The notes under the pieces: generated by a model | The model's input: the letters and a program-made list of their open reading frames with translations, nothing else | Database searches by the model: none | What the model was told of the DNA's origin: nothing | Translations under genes and position numbers: made by a program | Source of the DNA: Cyanobacteria bacterium RI_101 | GTDB lineage: Bacteria; Cyanobacteriota; Cyanobacteriia; Cyanobacteriales; Microcystaceae | Length of the DNA: 64,000 nt | NCBI GenBank assembly: GCA_016471375.1 | Contig: WGLZ01000001.1 | Coordinates: 1-64,000, forward strand | Direction of reading: 5' to 3' | Part shown: positions 1 to 7,320 of the stretch, piece by piece | How positions within the stretch are numbered: position 1 is the first letter of the stretch | How the letters are laid out: each line of letters opens with the position of its first letter

Positions 1-1
1 T

Positions 2-1162
2 AACAGGGTCAGTTTAAATCAGGGAAGTTTGGCGGTGAAAGCCACCGGCGCCGGTAATTCTGGCAATTTATCCGTTAACGCCCGCACTGTGGAGTTAAAC
101 AATGGCGCCGAAATTTCCGCCTCTACCAATAGCGGCGCTGGAGGGAATATTACTCTGCCAAACCTTGACACTCTAGATATTAACAACAGCCAAATCTCCG
201 CTTCAACAGCCACGGGAAGCGCCGGCTCAATTCTGATTAACAGCGCCGAACGGGTTCAACTCGCAAACCAAGGACGGATTACGGTGGAAGCCACCGATGG
301 CGGCCGGGCGGGGAATTTGGAGTTAACGACGGATACCTTAACAGTGAGGGAAAATAGCCGGATTAGCGTTAGCAGTTTAACCGGACAAGCGGGCAACATT
401 AATATCCGCGTTAAAGATCTGCTCTTGGATCGCGGCGCCATTACCGCGGAAACCGGAACCAGCGACCAAGAAAGCGGCGCTAATATTAACCTCTCCGCTA
501 GTAATCTGTTAACCCTAAGATTACAAAATGAAAGTCTCATTTCCGCCACCGCTAACGCCGACGCGGACGGGGGTAATATTCAGATTGACGCGCCGTTTTT
601 ACTGGCCTACCCCGCCACCGGCCCCGACGGAAACGATATTATCGCTAAAGCCGTTCGCGGCGCCGGAGGACAAATTACCGTTAACGCTCTGGGGATTTTC
701 GGCATCAGCGAAGGGCGGGCCATCGCGGGAAATGGAACCAATAACTTTGACGCCAGTTCTGAATTTGGAGCGCCGGGGGTGGTGCAACTTAATCAGGCGG
801 TGGATCCCAATCGGGGCTTAACCCAACTGCCGGAAACCGTCACCGATCCGAATGAACTCATCGCCCAAAACGTCTGTCGGCGGGGCAAAGAGAGCGAACT
901 GACCCAAACCGGCAAAGGCGGTTTACCCCCAACATTAGAAGACGACTTCCAAGGGGAGCCAACCCTACCGCCTCTGGTGGAACCCGTCGCGCCCCAATCT
1001 TCGGCGCCGACTTCCTCAAGTCCAACCCCTATTTCCAGCAAAGACGTCCAACCCGCCCAGGGCTGGATTCTCAACGCCCAGGGACAAATCGAACTGGTGA
1101 GCTACCAAACCCAGGGGCTAGAAGTCCGGCGCCGGTCTGGAAAAGTTACCCAATGTCCTTAA
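2..1162 (+). CDS. Filamentous haemagglutinin-like secreted protein, C-terminal part (5' end outside window)
   Basis: The reading frame is open from base 2 to the stop at 1160-1162, so the gene begins upstream of the window. The visible ~386 residues are Gly/Asn/Thr/Ser-rich and carry imperfect beta-helix turns such as GNITL, GSILI, GNLELTT and GNINIRV. They end in a Pro/Ser-rich tail after a motif (ELIAQNVCRRG) that recurs in large cyanobacterial two-partner-secretion (TpsA) or 'S-layer family' exoproteins. The family is exported through a TpsB outer-membrane pore and acts at the cell surface or outside. The secretion and haemagglutination domains would be in the missing N-terminus. No TpsB gene is visible. 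The family call is firm; the exact role is unknown. Confidence 0.8.
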   Translation, partial: NRVSLNQGSLAVKATGAGNSGNLSVNARTVELNNGAEISASTNSGAGGNITLPNLDTLDINNSQISASTATGSAGSILINSAERVQLANQGRITVEATDGGRAGNLELTTDTLTVRENSRISVSSLTGQAGNINIRVKDLLLDRGAITAETGTSDQESGANINLSASNLLTLRLQNESLISATANADADGGNIQIDAPFLLAYPATGPDGNDIIAKAVRGAGGQITVNALGIFGISEGRAIAGNGTNNFDASSEFGAPGVVQLNQAVDPNRGLTQLPETVTDPNELIAQNVCRRGKESELTQTGKGGLPPTLEDDFQGEPTLPPLVEPVAPQSSAPTSSSPTPISSKDVQPAQGWILNAQGQIELVSYQTQGLEVRRRSGKVTQCP

Positions 1163-1179
1163 TGGATTCCCTAAATTCT

Positions 1180-2661
1180 CTAAGCTTCCCAGAGCCAAGC
1201 GCCGTCTAAGTCGTTCAAACGAGCGTAGGGTTCCAACAGCGCCAAAATTTGGGGGCCGTAACTGCGGGAATTGACCCGACTGTCCAAGATAGCGAGCAAT
1301 TTTGTCTCTTCCCCTAGCGGTAAAACGGCGCGTTGTATCGCCTGTAGGGCGCTGGGGAGGAGGTAATCCCGAAACCAGTCTTGATGGCGCCGTTTATGGG
1401 CGTTGACCCGACTGGCCACCAAGGGATTTTCCAAAGACGGAATGGGGAGGGTGGCGAAAATTAGCAGTCCGGGATTGGGGAAACGGTGTTGTTGGGTCTG
1501 CCAAAAATCCCAACTGGCGATTAGCGCGCCGCCTCTAGGAACCGAGGTTTCCACCTTTACCCGAGAGCCAAACTCCGCCGCCAGGCGACTCCCCAGACCC
1601 GTTTTGAGGGGGGCGTCGTCCAGTAAAACGACCGTTGTCGCGTCTTGGGATTGCGGCAAACCGAGCAGTCGATGGACTTCTTTGAATACGGTTTCTTGAA
1701 ATTCCGGGGTGTTCGGCGCCGGGAGCCGTTCGGGCAGATAGAGGCGCCAAGCTTCCCCCAGCCGTTGGGGCGTAAATTGTAGGCAGAGGAGTTCCCCCAG
1801 ACCTAGGGTTCGGCGGAAAACGGCGGCCTCTTTATCGGCGCCTAAAATGCCTCCCATCAAAATTAAGGGAGAGCGCCAATAGGGCGCGGCTAAGGGCGCC
1901 AGATTCACCGGCGCTAACTGGAGGCTAAATTGTCCCAACTCCCGATTCACCGCGGCCCAGAGTAAATAATTTTCCCCGTAACGCCGCCGCCCTTGCCAAA
2001 ATTGCCCTAGACGAGGGAGATGGCGGAAATAGGCTTCTAGGTTTTCCAAATGTTCCCAAAGAGAACTTTCTTCTTCGGCGCTGAGGAGATAATAGCCATA
2101 GGCGTTGGCGGGACGAGAAAAGAGGGATTTAGCCAAACGCAGACGATAGCGGCCCAGCGCCTCCCCGATGTGGGCGGGCAAGAGGCTGAGCGTCTCCCAA
2201 TCGGCGGAGCGCCAACTGAGGGTGAAGAAATCCTGAAGCCATTGCTCTAGGGATTCCACCTGCTCAATCAGGGTCAAGGGTCGCTCTGAACTGGGGAGAT
2301 TCAGGCGCTCCTCCAGCCAGATTTGGGGGGAGAGCAGACGTAAATTCTTCCCGCCGCTGTTTTCTATCCCCCGGCGCTCTAACCAGTCTAGCAATGTGGG
2401 GATTTCGGTTTTTAATAAACCCTGAAGACGACTCTCCGGCGCCACCAGATGAACCGTTTCTTGGCTGAGGAGACAAGGCAACAGATAACTGGCGCTGTAA
2501 TCCTCCGGTAAACAGCCGGTTTGGATCAGCGCCGAGCGCCGCAGACGGAGGGCCCGGGAAACCAAACGCCCGAGGGTGAGGCCATGGGGCCAAGCCAGCT
2601 CCGGCCCCTGGCGGCGCCAGTCCTTGAGGGTCTGGTGAACGGCGGCCTCAAGCAATACCAT
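1180..2661 (-). CDS. Cyanobacterial helicase-like protein (DinG-type C-terminal domain family)
   Basis: A 493-residue protein matching, from memory, a cyanobacterial family annotated as ATP-dependent DNA helicase or helicase C-terminal domain protein. Family hallmarks are the opening TLGRLVSRALRLRRSALIQTG (residues ~28-48) and the C-terminal run LENPLVASRVNAHKRRHQDWF followed by DSRVNSRSYG. In DinG/XPD-type helicases this last region holds the final nucleotide-contacting motifs. A textbook Walker A (GxGKS/T) and a DEAH box are not visible, so the ATPase core may be degenerate. It is divergent from psb28 (75 bp apart) and convergent with the beta-helix gene. Helicase activity is inferred from family naming only. 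Confidence 0.65.
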   Translation of the reverse strand: MVLLEAAVHQTLKDWRRQGPELAWPHGLTLGRLVSRALRLRRSALIQTGCLPEDYSASYLLPCLLSQETVHLVAPESRLQGLLKTEIPTLLDWLERRGIENSGGKNLRLLSPQIWLEERLNLPSSERPLTLIEQVESLEQWLQDFFTLSWRSADWETLSLLPAHIGEALGRYRLRLAKSLFSRPANAYGYYLLSAEEESSLWEHLENLEAYFRHLPRLGQFWQGRRRYGENYLLWAAVNRELGQFSLQLAPVNLAPLAAPYWRSPLILMGGILGADKEAAVFRRTLGLGELLCLQFTPQRLGEAWRLYLPERLPAPNTPEFQETVFKEVHRLLGLPQSQDATTVVLLDDAPLKTGLGSRLAAEFGSRVKVETSVPRGGALIASWDFWQTQQHRFPNPGLLIFATLPIPSLENPLVASRVNAHKRRHQDWFRDYLLPSALQAIQRAVLPLGEETKLLAILDSRVNSRSYGPQILALLEPYARLNDLDGAWLWEA

Positions 2662-2736
2662 TGTCTTACTGAGCGTCTCCCGGTTTGTGGGATGATAGAA
2701 AAAATATGTTTATTATTCTCAAGGTAGCAAACTCGC

Positions 2737-3072
2737 ATGGCAGAAATTCAATTTTCCCGAGGCGTTAAAGAAACCGTTGTCCCCGAGGTGCGGATCACCC
2801 AAGCTAAGAGCGGCGGTAGCGGCGTGGCCTATTTTCGTTTCGAGTCCCCCTCGGTCTTGAATAAAGAAAGCACAGAAGAAATTACGGGTATGTATCTGGT
2901 GGACGAGGAAGGGGAAATCGTCTCCCGGGAAGTGAAGGGCAAATTCGTCAACGGTCGTCCCACCTCCGTGGAAGCGACCCTGAATCTGAATTCCCAGGAC
3001 GAGTGGGACCGGTTTATGCGGTTTATGGAGCGCTACGGCGCCGAAAACGGTCTCGGGTTTACCAAGGCTTAG
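2737..3072 (+). CDS. psb28: Photosystem II assembly protein Psb28
   Basis: A 111-residue soluble protein opening [20 protein letters not shown], with the conserved block [13 protein letters not shown] and a C-terminal [12 protein letters not shown]. This is the whole-length Psb28 signature. Psb28 is an extrinsic cytoplasmic-side factor that binds PSII assembly or repair intermediates near CP47 and cytochrome b559, and it is diagnostic of oxygenic phototrophs. The gene appears monocistronic. It starts 75 bp from the divergent helicase-like gene, with AAGGTAG a few bases before ATG as the likely ribosome site, and it is followed by two hairpins before the next gene. Nothing is unusual in the sequence. 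Confidence 0.97.
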   Translation: MAEIQFSRGVKETVVPEVRITQAKSGGSGVAYFRFESPSVLNKESTEEITGMYLVDEEGEIVSREVKGKFVNGRPTSVEATLNLNSQDEWDRFMRFMERYGAENGLGFTKA

Positions 3073-3118
3073 GGGCTGTCGGCCCCAGACGGAGAGGTTT
3101 TTAAGTTTCCCCTTCTCC
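3072..3118 (+). terminator. Paired hairpins after psb28
   Basis: GGGGC/GCCCC (3072-3076 with 3082-3086) forms a tight hairpin directly after the stop codon. A second stem, GGAGAGG with CC-TCTCC (3091-3097 with 3111-3118), follows. There is a T-rich loop but no clear U-tract after either stem, so this is a plausible but not classical transcription end for psb28. Confidence 0.35.
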
Positions 3119-3144
3119 GGTTGTGGATACTTTCTAGAGCCGCT

Positions 3145-3888
3145 ATGGTAACGTCTCCCCTACGTCTGTCCCAGGGGCATTTGCAACTGCTGGCCCAATG
3201 TCCGCCCCAATTCCAACGGCGCTATCTGGAGCCGGGGGGCGCTTTGCTGGCGCTGACAGACCCGGAATTTTCCGCCCGCTCCCCCAACCGGGACTGGGGG
3301 CAAAAGTTTCATCAAGTGATGCAACAGTGGGAGTTAGGTCTGCCCTTAGACCGGGTTTTAGACCGCGATCTTCAACTGGAGCAGTCAGTCCGGGCGCTCC
3401 TTCAAGCCGTTCCCGCTCTGCAACGGCCCGACCCCCGGCGCCGGGCTGAACATCGTCGCCTTCTGTCCCTAGACTCGGCGCTGTTAACGGTGGTTTACGA
3501 CCTTCTCATTTGCTCGGAAACCGGCGCCGAAATCCTGGATTGGAAGACCTATCCCTTACCCCAAAACGCCGCTAAAAATATTCTGAACCACTGGCAAACC
3601 AAGCTCTATCTCTACGTTTTAGCCGAAACCAGCGCCTACCGCCCGGAAGATTTGAGCCTGACCTATTGGTTTGTCAAACTCCCCCGGCGCCCCCAGTCTT
3701 TAACCCTGCGTTACAGCGCCGCTTTGCACCGAGAAGTAAGGGAAGAACTGGAGCAATTGCTAGAAGAGCTACAAACTTGGCGCCGGGATTGGTACGAGAA
3801 GCAAATTCCCCTACCCTGCCGTCCCGACTGCGAAACCTGTCCCTACCGGCGCCGATTTTTCCCCTCTACTCCCCCTTCAGCCGATTAA
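3145..3888 (+). CDS. PD-(D/E)XK nuclease family protein with likely Fe-S cysteines
   Basis: RecB/Cas4-type nuclease fold. A mid-protein EILDWKT supplies the metal-binding D and the E-x-K-like pair, preceded by a conserved hydrophobic strand (TVVYDLLIC). The helix motif NHWQTKLYLYVLAET matches the QxxxY element of this superfamily. One cysteine lies near the N-terminus (LLAQCPPQFQRRY) and three near the C-terminus (CRPDCETCPYRRRF). That spacing resembles the 4Fe-4S 'staple' of AddB and Cas4 nucleases. I chose ATG 3145 (247 aa) because residues before it do not look family-like; a TTG at 3121 would add eight residues. It follows psb28 on the same strand and converges, with a 23-bp overlap, on the next gene. 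No CRISPR array or addA/recB partner is nearby. The likely role is DNA repair, which is inference. Confidence 0.75.
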   Translation: MVTSPLRLSQGHLQLLAQCPPQFQRRYLEPGGALLALTDPEFSARSPNRDWGQKFHQVMQQWELGLPLDRVLDRDLQLEQSVRALLQAVPALQRPDPRRRAEHRRLLSLDSALLTVVYDLLICSETGAEILDWKTYPLPQNAAKNILNHWQTKLYLYVLAETSAYRPEDLSLTYWFVKLPRRPQSLTLRYSAALHREVREELEQLLEELQTWRRDWYEKQIPLPCRPDCETCPYRRRFFPSTPPSAD

Positions 3889-4219
3889 GCGCGCTCTGGA
3901 GGTCCTCCATCAGGCGCTGAAAGTCTTCGGCCTGGCTGGCTTCCGGGTTTTCTGACAGGGAGGCTTGCAGATTTAGTAAGCCCATTTCAATTTGGTTAAT
4001 GCGGCGGCTGTGGAGATCGCTAGCGGCCCGGAGTTGTTCCTGGGTCTGGTCGATCCGCCGAAACTGACTTTCTCGATTAATAACGTTTAACGCTAAGGAT
4101 AGGGTCAAGGGCGGCGCCACCCAGAGCGCCTGTTGGGTGACAATCGCGCCGATGGCGGCAATGCCGGAAATGGTCAGGGCGCAGTATTCGCTCGTCAACA
4201 GCCAGGCGCGGGGAATCAT
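3866..4219 (-). CDS. Small membrane protein with C-terminal coiled coil, unknown function
   Basis: A 117-residue protein. Residues ~10-45 form two close hydrophobic segments (TISGIAAIGAIVTQQ and ALWVAPPLTLSLALNVI). The remainder is polar and helical with heptad-like spacing (RRIDQTQEQLRAASDLH onward), ending in a basic/acidic helix. The topology suggests a membrane-anchored cytoplasmic coiled coil. Short proteins of this layout are common in cyanobacteria and have no assigned role. Its 3' end overlaps that of the nuclease gene by 23 bp in convergent orientation. Confidence 0.65.
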   Translation of the reverse strand: MIPRAWLLTSEYCALTISGIAAIGAIVTQQALWVAPPLTLSLALNVINRESQFRRIDQTQEQLRAASDLHSRRINQIEMGLLNLQASLSENPEASQAEDFQRLMEDLQSALNRLKGE

Positions 4220-4331
4220 TCAATCAGCTCTTTACCGGGAAACTCTTTGACTTTAGCTTAGAGGCAGTAAAGGGTAAACCCGTCGGTTTTATCCCCCCTT
4301 GCTCAGGATGCGCGCACAATCCTTACCCATC

Positions 4332-4355
4332 AAAAAACCCTGCCGCGGAGCAGGG
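4332..4355 (-). terminator. Intrinsic terminator (minus strand)
   Basis: Read on the minus strand, CCCTGC - TCCGCG - GCAGGG is followed immediately by TTTTTT. This is a classical six-base-pair hairpin with a U-tract. It proves little about the gene but shows that a transcript from the 4.4-4.7 kb region, entering from higher coordinates, ends here. Confidence 0.75.
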
Positions 4356-4413
4356 CGTAGGAGCAAGGTTATCGTTCGCTCCGGTTGGGACTATCCCAGA
4401 CCGTAAGCCAGCC

Positions 4414-4613
4414 CTACTTGAGGGAAGACTGAGCGTAAACCACCATTCCCGCCCTGGCGTAACCCCCGTAAGTGTCGAGGGTGTTCTCTGTGTGGCGTTG
4501 CGGGCGGGATTTTGGAACAGTTCCGTCATGCCGGCGCTGAGGGTAATGACGCCAAGGGCGGCGACGGCGTAATTGCGGAGGGTTTGACGGTGGGTGGCGG
4601 CGGTGGATAACAT
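4414..4613 (-). pseudogene. Small membrane-segment gene, apparently frameshifted
   Basis: A minus-strand ATG at 4613 follows a good ribosome site (AAGGGAG, 8 nt away) and opens MLSTAATHRQTLRNYAVAALG, a short helix leading into one hydrophobic segment and LSAGMTELFQNPARN. In that frame the protein then turns into improbable sequence running through the terminator to 4323. One base over, the frame reads ENTLDTYGGYARAGMVVYAQ and stops at 4414, which looks far more protein-like. The simplest reading is a ~66-residue gene broken by an indel near 4484-4494, or a sequencing error there. A strong minus-strand terminator lies just downstream. I do not recognise the family. Confidence 0.4.
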
Positions 4614-4821
4614 TTGGCGGACTCCCTTGCTCGATACCTCCAGAGTAGGGAAACCGCCTCGGGATGTCAGTCCCAAAAGTCTTGATTTATAAGGGTTTCA
4701 GCCATTCCATCTCGGCGCCGGACATGGAAAAACAGGGAAGAGCTATGTTTGACAAGCTGTCTAGAGCAATTTATAGACGCCCCCCATAGAATGAGCTAAG
4801 TTCTTCACTTGCAAGACTCCG

Positions 4822-5238
4822 ATGAAAACGATCGCCTTTGTAACCAGTCTTTGGCTTGCCGCCGTTCCCTTAAGTCTCCCAGTTCTGGCCGGGAACGATG
4901 ATCCGCTTTTCATTAACCTCACCACCAATGAGGCTCACCGCAGCAAGATGGCGATTGGGTTTTCACAAGCCCAGTTAGAACGGGGACATCCCCTCACGAT
5001 TTTCCTCAATGACCGGGGCATTTTACTCGCCGCTAAAGCAAACGCTGGTCAGTACAGAGAACAACAAGCGATTCTCCGAGCCATTATCGAAAAAGGCGGG
5101 GTTGTTCTTGCTTGCCCAACCTGCATGAAACAGTATGGCGTGAGCGAAAGCGATTTGCTAGAGGGAGTCAAAGTCGGCAACCCGGCCTTAACTGGAGAGG
5201 CGTTATTTCGAGACGATACCCAAACGCTATCTTGGTAA
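4822..5238 (+). CDS. DsrE family protein, exported
   Basis: A 138-residue protein. The first ~23 residues are a cleavable signal peptide (MKTIAFVTSLWLAAVPLSL, then VLA before GNDDPLF). The mature part has the DsrE/F-like alpha/beta pattern: FINLTTNEAHR, a helix, PLTIFLNDRGI, a helix, GVVLACPTCMKQYGV. The CPTC cysteines are at the position where sulfur-relay members carry the active cysteine. The domain binds or transfers sulfur in cytoplasmic DsrEFH/TusBCD complexes; exported versions are poorly understood. It stands alone, facing the SMI1 gene tail to tail with 5 bp between. Function beyond the fold is unknown. Confidence 0.8.
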   Translation: MKTIAFVTSLWLAAVPLSLPVLAGNDDPLFINLTTNEAHRSKMAIGFSQAQLERGHPLTIFLNDRGILLAAKANAGQYREQQAILRAIIEKGGVVLACPTCMKQYGVSESDLLEGVKVGNPALTGEALFRDDTQTLSW

Positions 5239-5243
5239 GATAG

Positions 5244-5822
5244 CTACAGATTATCAACGTTGACTATACCGTTATAGTCTTCGGAAAAAATGAAATGCCC
5301 CGATTCTAAGGCTTCGGCGTACCCCTTTAACCACGCTCGAAAACTAGGGGCGACAATCTTCCTTTCTGGGTCATCGCGCCACATGGCGATGATTTGTCCA
5401 ACTGTCCCCTCGCTAGTCGGGTTTAAATCTAGACAATCATGATTACCGCTACCGTCATAGGTAAGCGGTATCCATTTTGGACTCCACCAAACATTGCAAA
5501 TTCCCAGAGCCGGTTGACATCCTTGATCCCGACCATCTTCCGTCTGAAATGTTCCGCTCTCTAAAAGCCCTTTCCAGACTTGCCACTCCTCTTTGACGCG
5601 TTCCAACGACAGAAACTCGCGCCCGTCAACTAACCCGAAATCAGATATCGATTGCCCGTTATGAAGACGATATGAAGACTTAATATCATCGGGAAACTGA
5701 ATGGAGAGAAAATCTTCCAATTCCGAAATTTCAGCGTCAGAAGCGCCTGATTGCAGGATTTCCAAACCTTTTGGAATGTTGGCGCCCATCCAACTTTCTA
5801 TTTGCGTCCAAATCTCTTCCAT
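5244..5822 (-). CDS. SMI1/KNR4 family protein
   Basis: A 192-residue protein with the family pattern: WMGANIPKGLEIL at the N-terminus, then SELEDFLSIQFPDDIKSSYRLHNGQ (the hallmark LHNGQ), a mid-domain WIPLTYDGSGNHDCLDLNP, and C-terminal ERKIVAPSFRAWLKGYAEAL. Bacterial SUKH/SMI1 proteins frequently serve as immunity proteins to contact-dependent or polymorphic toxins; others are solitary with no known partner. No toxin is encoded nearby. It lies 7 bp downstream of an acidic small gene on the same strand, probably one operon. The local GC content is lower than in flanking genes, consistent with an accessory pocket. Confidence 0.85.
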   Translation of the reverse strand: MEEIWTQIESWMGANIPKGLEILQSGASDAEISELEDFLSIQFPDDIKSSYRLHNGQSISDFGLVDGREFLSLERVKEEWQVWKGLLESGTFQTEDGRDQGCQPALGICNVWWSPKWIPLTYDGSGNHDCLDLNPTSEGTVGQIIAMWRDDPERKIVAPSFRAWLKGYAEALESGHFIFSEDYNGIVNVDNL

Positions 5823-5829
5823 AATTTTT

Positions 5830-6225
5830 CTACCAATCCCGCCATTCGCTTGCAGGGCCTTCTCCGTCGCCGTATTGGCTGGGATCTATCCCCGCTTTGA
5901 CCGCAATAAGATTGAAAAGCTCGCACAATTCTTCTCGTTCTCCCGTCTCTATCAGCGAGCCATCCGTTTCATCGTTGAGGCGATTGAGGGCTTGAACCGC
6001 CACTTGAAACTTTTGAATTTTTTCCGCTTCCGAAACCGCTTCGCCCAAGAGAACTAAATCAGAGATTAACGTATCTAAAATTTTCTTTGCCGCGTCGCAA
6101 TTTTCTTCTGTGTATTGCTCTAAACCGGCTTCCCCGTCTTCGCCAACTTCCGCATAAGTTTTCCATTGACTAAACGGATACTTTTCCTGAATTTGCAGAA
6201 GATCGTTTTCATAGCTCATAAACAT
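5830..6225 (-). CDS. Acidic small protein upstream of SMI1, unknown function
   Basis: 131 residues, strongly acidic, predicted all-helical, and without signal peptide or membrane segment. Recognisable stretches are QYTEENCDAAKKILDTLIS, LNRLNDETDGSLIETGEREE and a C-terminal GDGEGPASEWRDW. I have seen similar small proteins beside SMI1/KNR4 genes but cannot name the family. ATG at 6225 or the in-frame ATG two codons later (MSYENDLLQ) could start it. Seven bases separate its stop from the SMI1 start, so they are probably co-expressed. By context it may be a second immunity-type protein, which is inference only. Confidence 0.65.
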   Translation of the reverse strand: MFMSYENDLLQIQEKYPFSQWKTYAEVGEDGEAGLEQYTEENCDAAKKILDTLISDLVLLGEAVSEAEKIQKFQVAVQALNRLNDETDGSLIETGEREELCELFNLIAVKAGIDPSQYGDGEGPASEWRDW

Positions 6226-6294
6226 TCTCGAAGTTCCAAGTCTTAGGACGTTAAATAAATCTATAGGAAATCTATGGCGGTCATATCTAGGTTG

Positions 6295-6423
6295 TCACAT
6301 AGTCCTCTGCCAAAAGGCTTTAGCCGTAGCGGATTGAACTTGTTTAGCCTTCCCTTCTAATTCCATTTCCTTATCCCCCGTCAGGTTTCCTAGAGCTTCT
6401 TGGGCTTTTCCTTCAATACTCAT
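6295..6423 (-). CDS. Mini CsbD-like stress protein
   Basis: A 42-residue reading frame. It starts MSIEGKAQEALGNLTGDKE, the core CsbD pattern (GKxQExxGxxTGD), continues ELEGKAKQVQS and ends AKAFWQRTM. GGAGA lies 8 nt before the ATG (an in-frame ATG at 6438 would add five residues). CsbD proteins are usually about 60-70 residues, hydrophilic and induced by general stress; this one lacks the first helix and most of the last. A TATAGT-like -10 lies at 6459-6464 on the minus strand. It is separated from the acidic gene by about 70 bp. It may be a reduced version or a decaying copy. Confidence 0.7.
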   Translation of the reverse strand: MSIEGKAQEALGNLTGDKEMELEGKAKQVQSATAKAFWQRTM

Positions 6424-6689
6424 TGTTGAAGTCTCCATAAAAGGGTAATTCCCCGTAAACTATAACATGGTTGAGCGCATTAATTTTCAGGGATTAATTG
6501 AGTGTCGCAAATCTTAACCATTTCCCTAGGCTTGCCCCCCATGCTCAATCTCGCTCCTCCTTGCTGGCGCGGCGCTCCTCGGGCCTTTTCGGCGCTTAGA
6601 GCAGTCTGACAACTCCCCCGTCGTCGTCAGTTTTAGAAAAATTGAGTAAAATAGGAATAACTAAGACATTAGTAGTCAGGTTATTACTT

Positions 6690-7199
6690 ATGTTTTTATC
6701 CATTGTCAGATCTTGGGGAAGCGGGTTGATTGTCGCCGGACTTGTCCTAGCCGAACTGCTTGGGACTCATTCGTTTGCTCCTGCCGCTTTCGCCCAAACC
6801 TATCAAGATACTCTCAATCAAAAAATGGCTATTCTCAAGAAATCTGGGGAGCGTTGGATTGAGGTCAATCTCTCGAAACAGCGTTTAACCGCTTGGCAAG
6901 GAGGCAAACCCGTCTACGCCGTTGTGGTTTCTACCGGGAAGAAACGCTCGCCCACCATTCCGGGAATATTTTCCATCCAGAGTAAACGGCGCCTTGACCG
7001 CATGAAAGGCTCCGACTACGATATTGACGACGTTCCCTACGCCCAGTATTACAGTGGCGGCTACGCCATTCACGGCGCTTATTGGCATAAAAAATTTGGG
7101 ACTCCCGTTAGCCACGGTTGTATTAATTTAGCGGTTGATCACGCCCAATGGTTGTTTAACTGGTCAACGGTTAAAACGCCCGTTGTTATTCATCCCTAA
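6690..7199 (+). CDS. L,D-transpeptidase (YkuD domain)
   Basis: The mature region begins after a signal peptide ending near AAFAQ. The YkuD core follows: WIEVNLSKQRLTAWQGGKPV, then VVVSTGKKRSPTIPGIFSI, the His motif YAIHGAYWHKKFGTPVSHGC and INLAVDHAQWLFNW. The catalytic SHGCIN cysteine is intact. Such enzymes form 3-3 peptidoglycan cross-links or attach proteins to peptidoglycan in the periplasm. I chose ATG 6690 (169 aa, signal peptide at once); a TTG at 6642 would add 16 residues. It is a single gene, ending at a large hairpin region shared with convergent tilS. The ~265 bp before it hold no clear gene beyond the CsbD 5' region. Confidence 0.9.
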   Translation: MFLSIVRSWGSGLIVAGLVLAELLGTHSFAPAAFAQTYQDTLNQKMAILKKSGERWIEVNLSKQRLTAWQGGKPVYAVVVSTGKKRSPTIPGIFSIQSKRRLDRMKGSDYDIDDVPYAQYYSGGYAIHGAYWHKKFGTPVSHGCINLAVDHAQWLFNWSTVKTPVVIHP

Positions 7200-7221
7200 C
7201 GTTCTCTCCGCAACCAAGCCG

Positions 7222-7320
7222 CCCCGGCGCCGACTGCGTCCGGGGATTCAAAACGAAAGGAACCCAGAGCCAACACTCCCCCCCGTCGAGGCGCTGAAAC
7301 GGGAGGTTTTTCTCTGGGTT
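7222..7320. terminator. Hairpin region between convergent ldt and tilS genes
   Basis: CCCCGG/CCGGGG (7222-7227 with 7240-7245) is followed by a perfect nine-base inverted repeat, AACCCAGAG/CTCTGGGTT (7261-7269 with 7312-7320). Inside it, CTCCC and GGGAG can also pair, with a T-run at 7307-7311. The right arm overlaps the tilS stop codon. This is a likely two-way transcription end. Confidence 0.5.

Noticed and set aside
3145-3888. Cas4 of a CRISPR system
   Set aside because: No repeats, spacers or other cas genes anywhere in the window.
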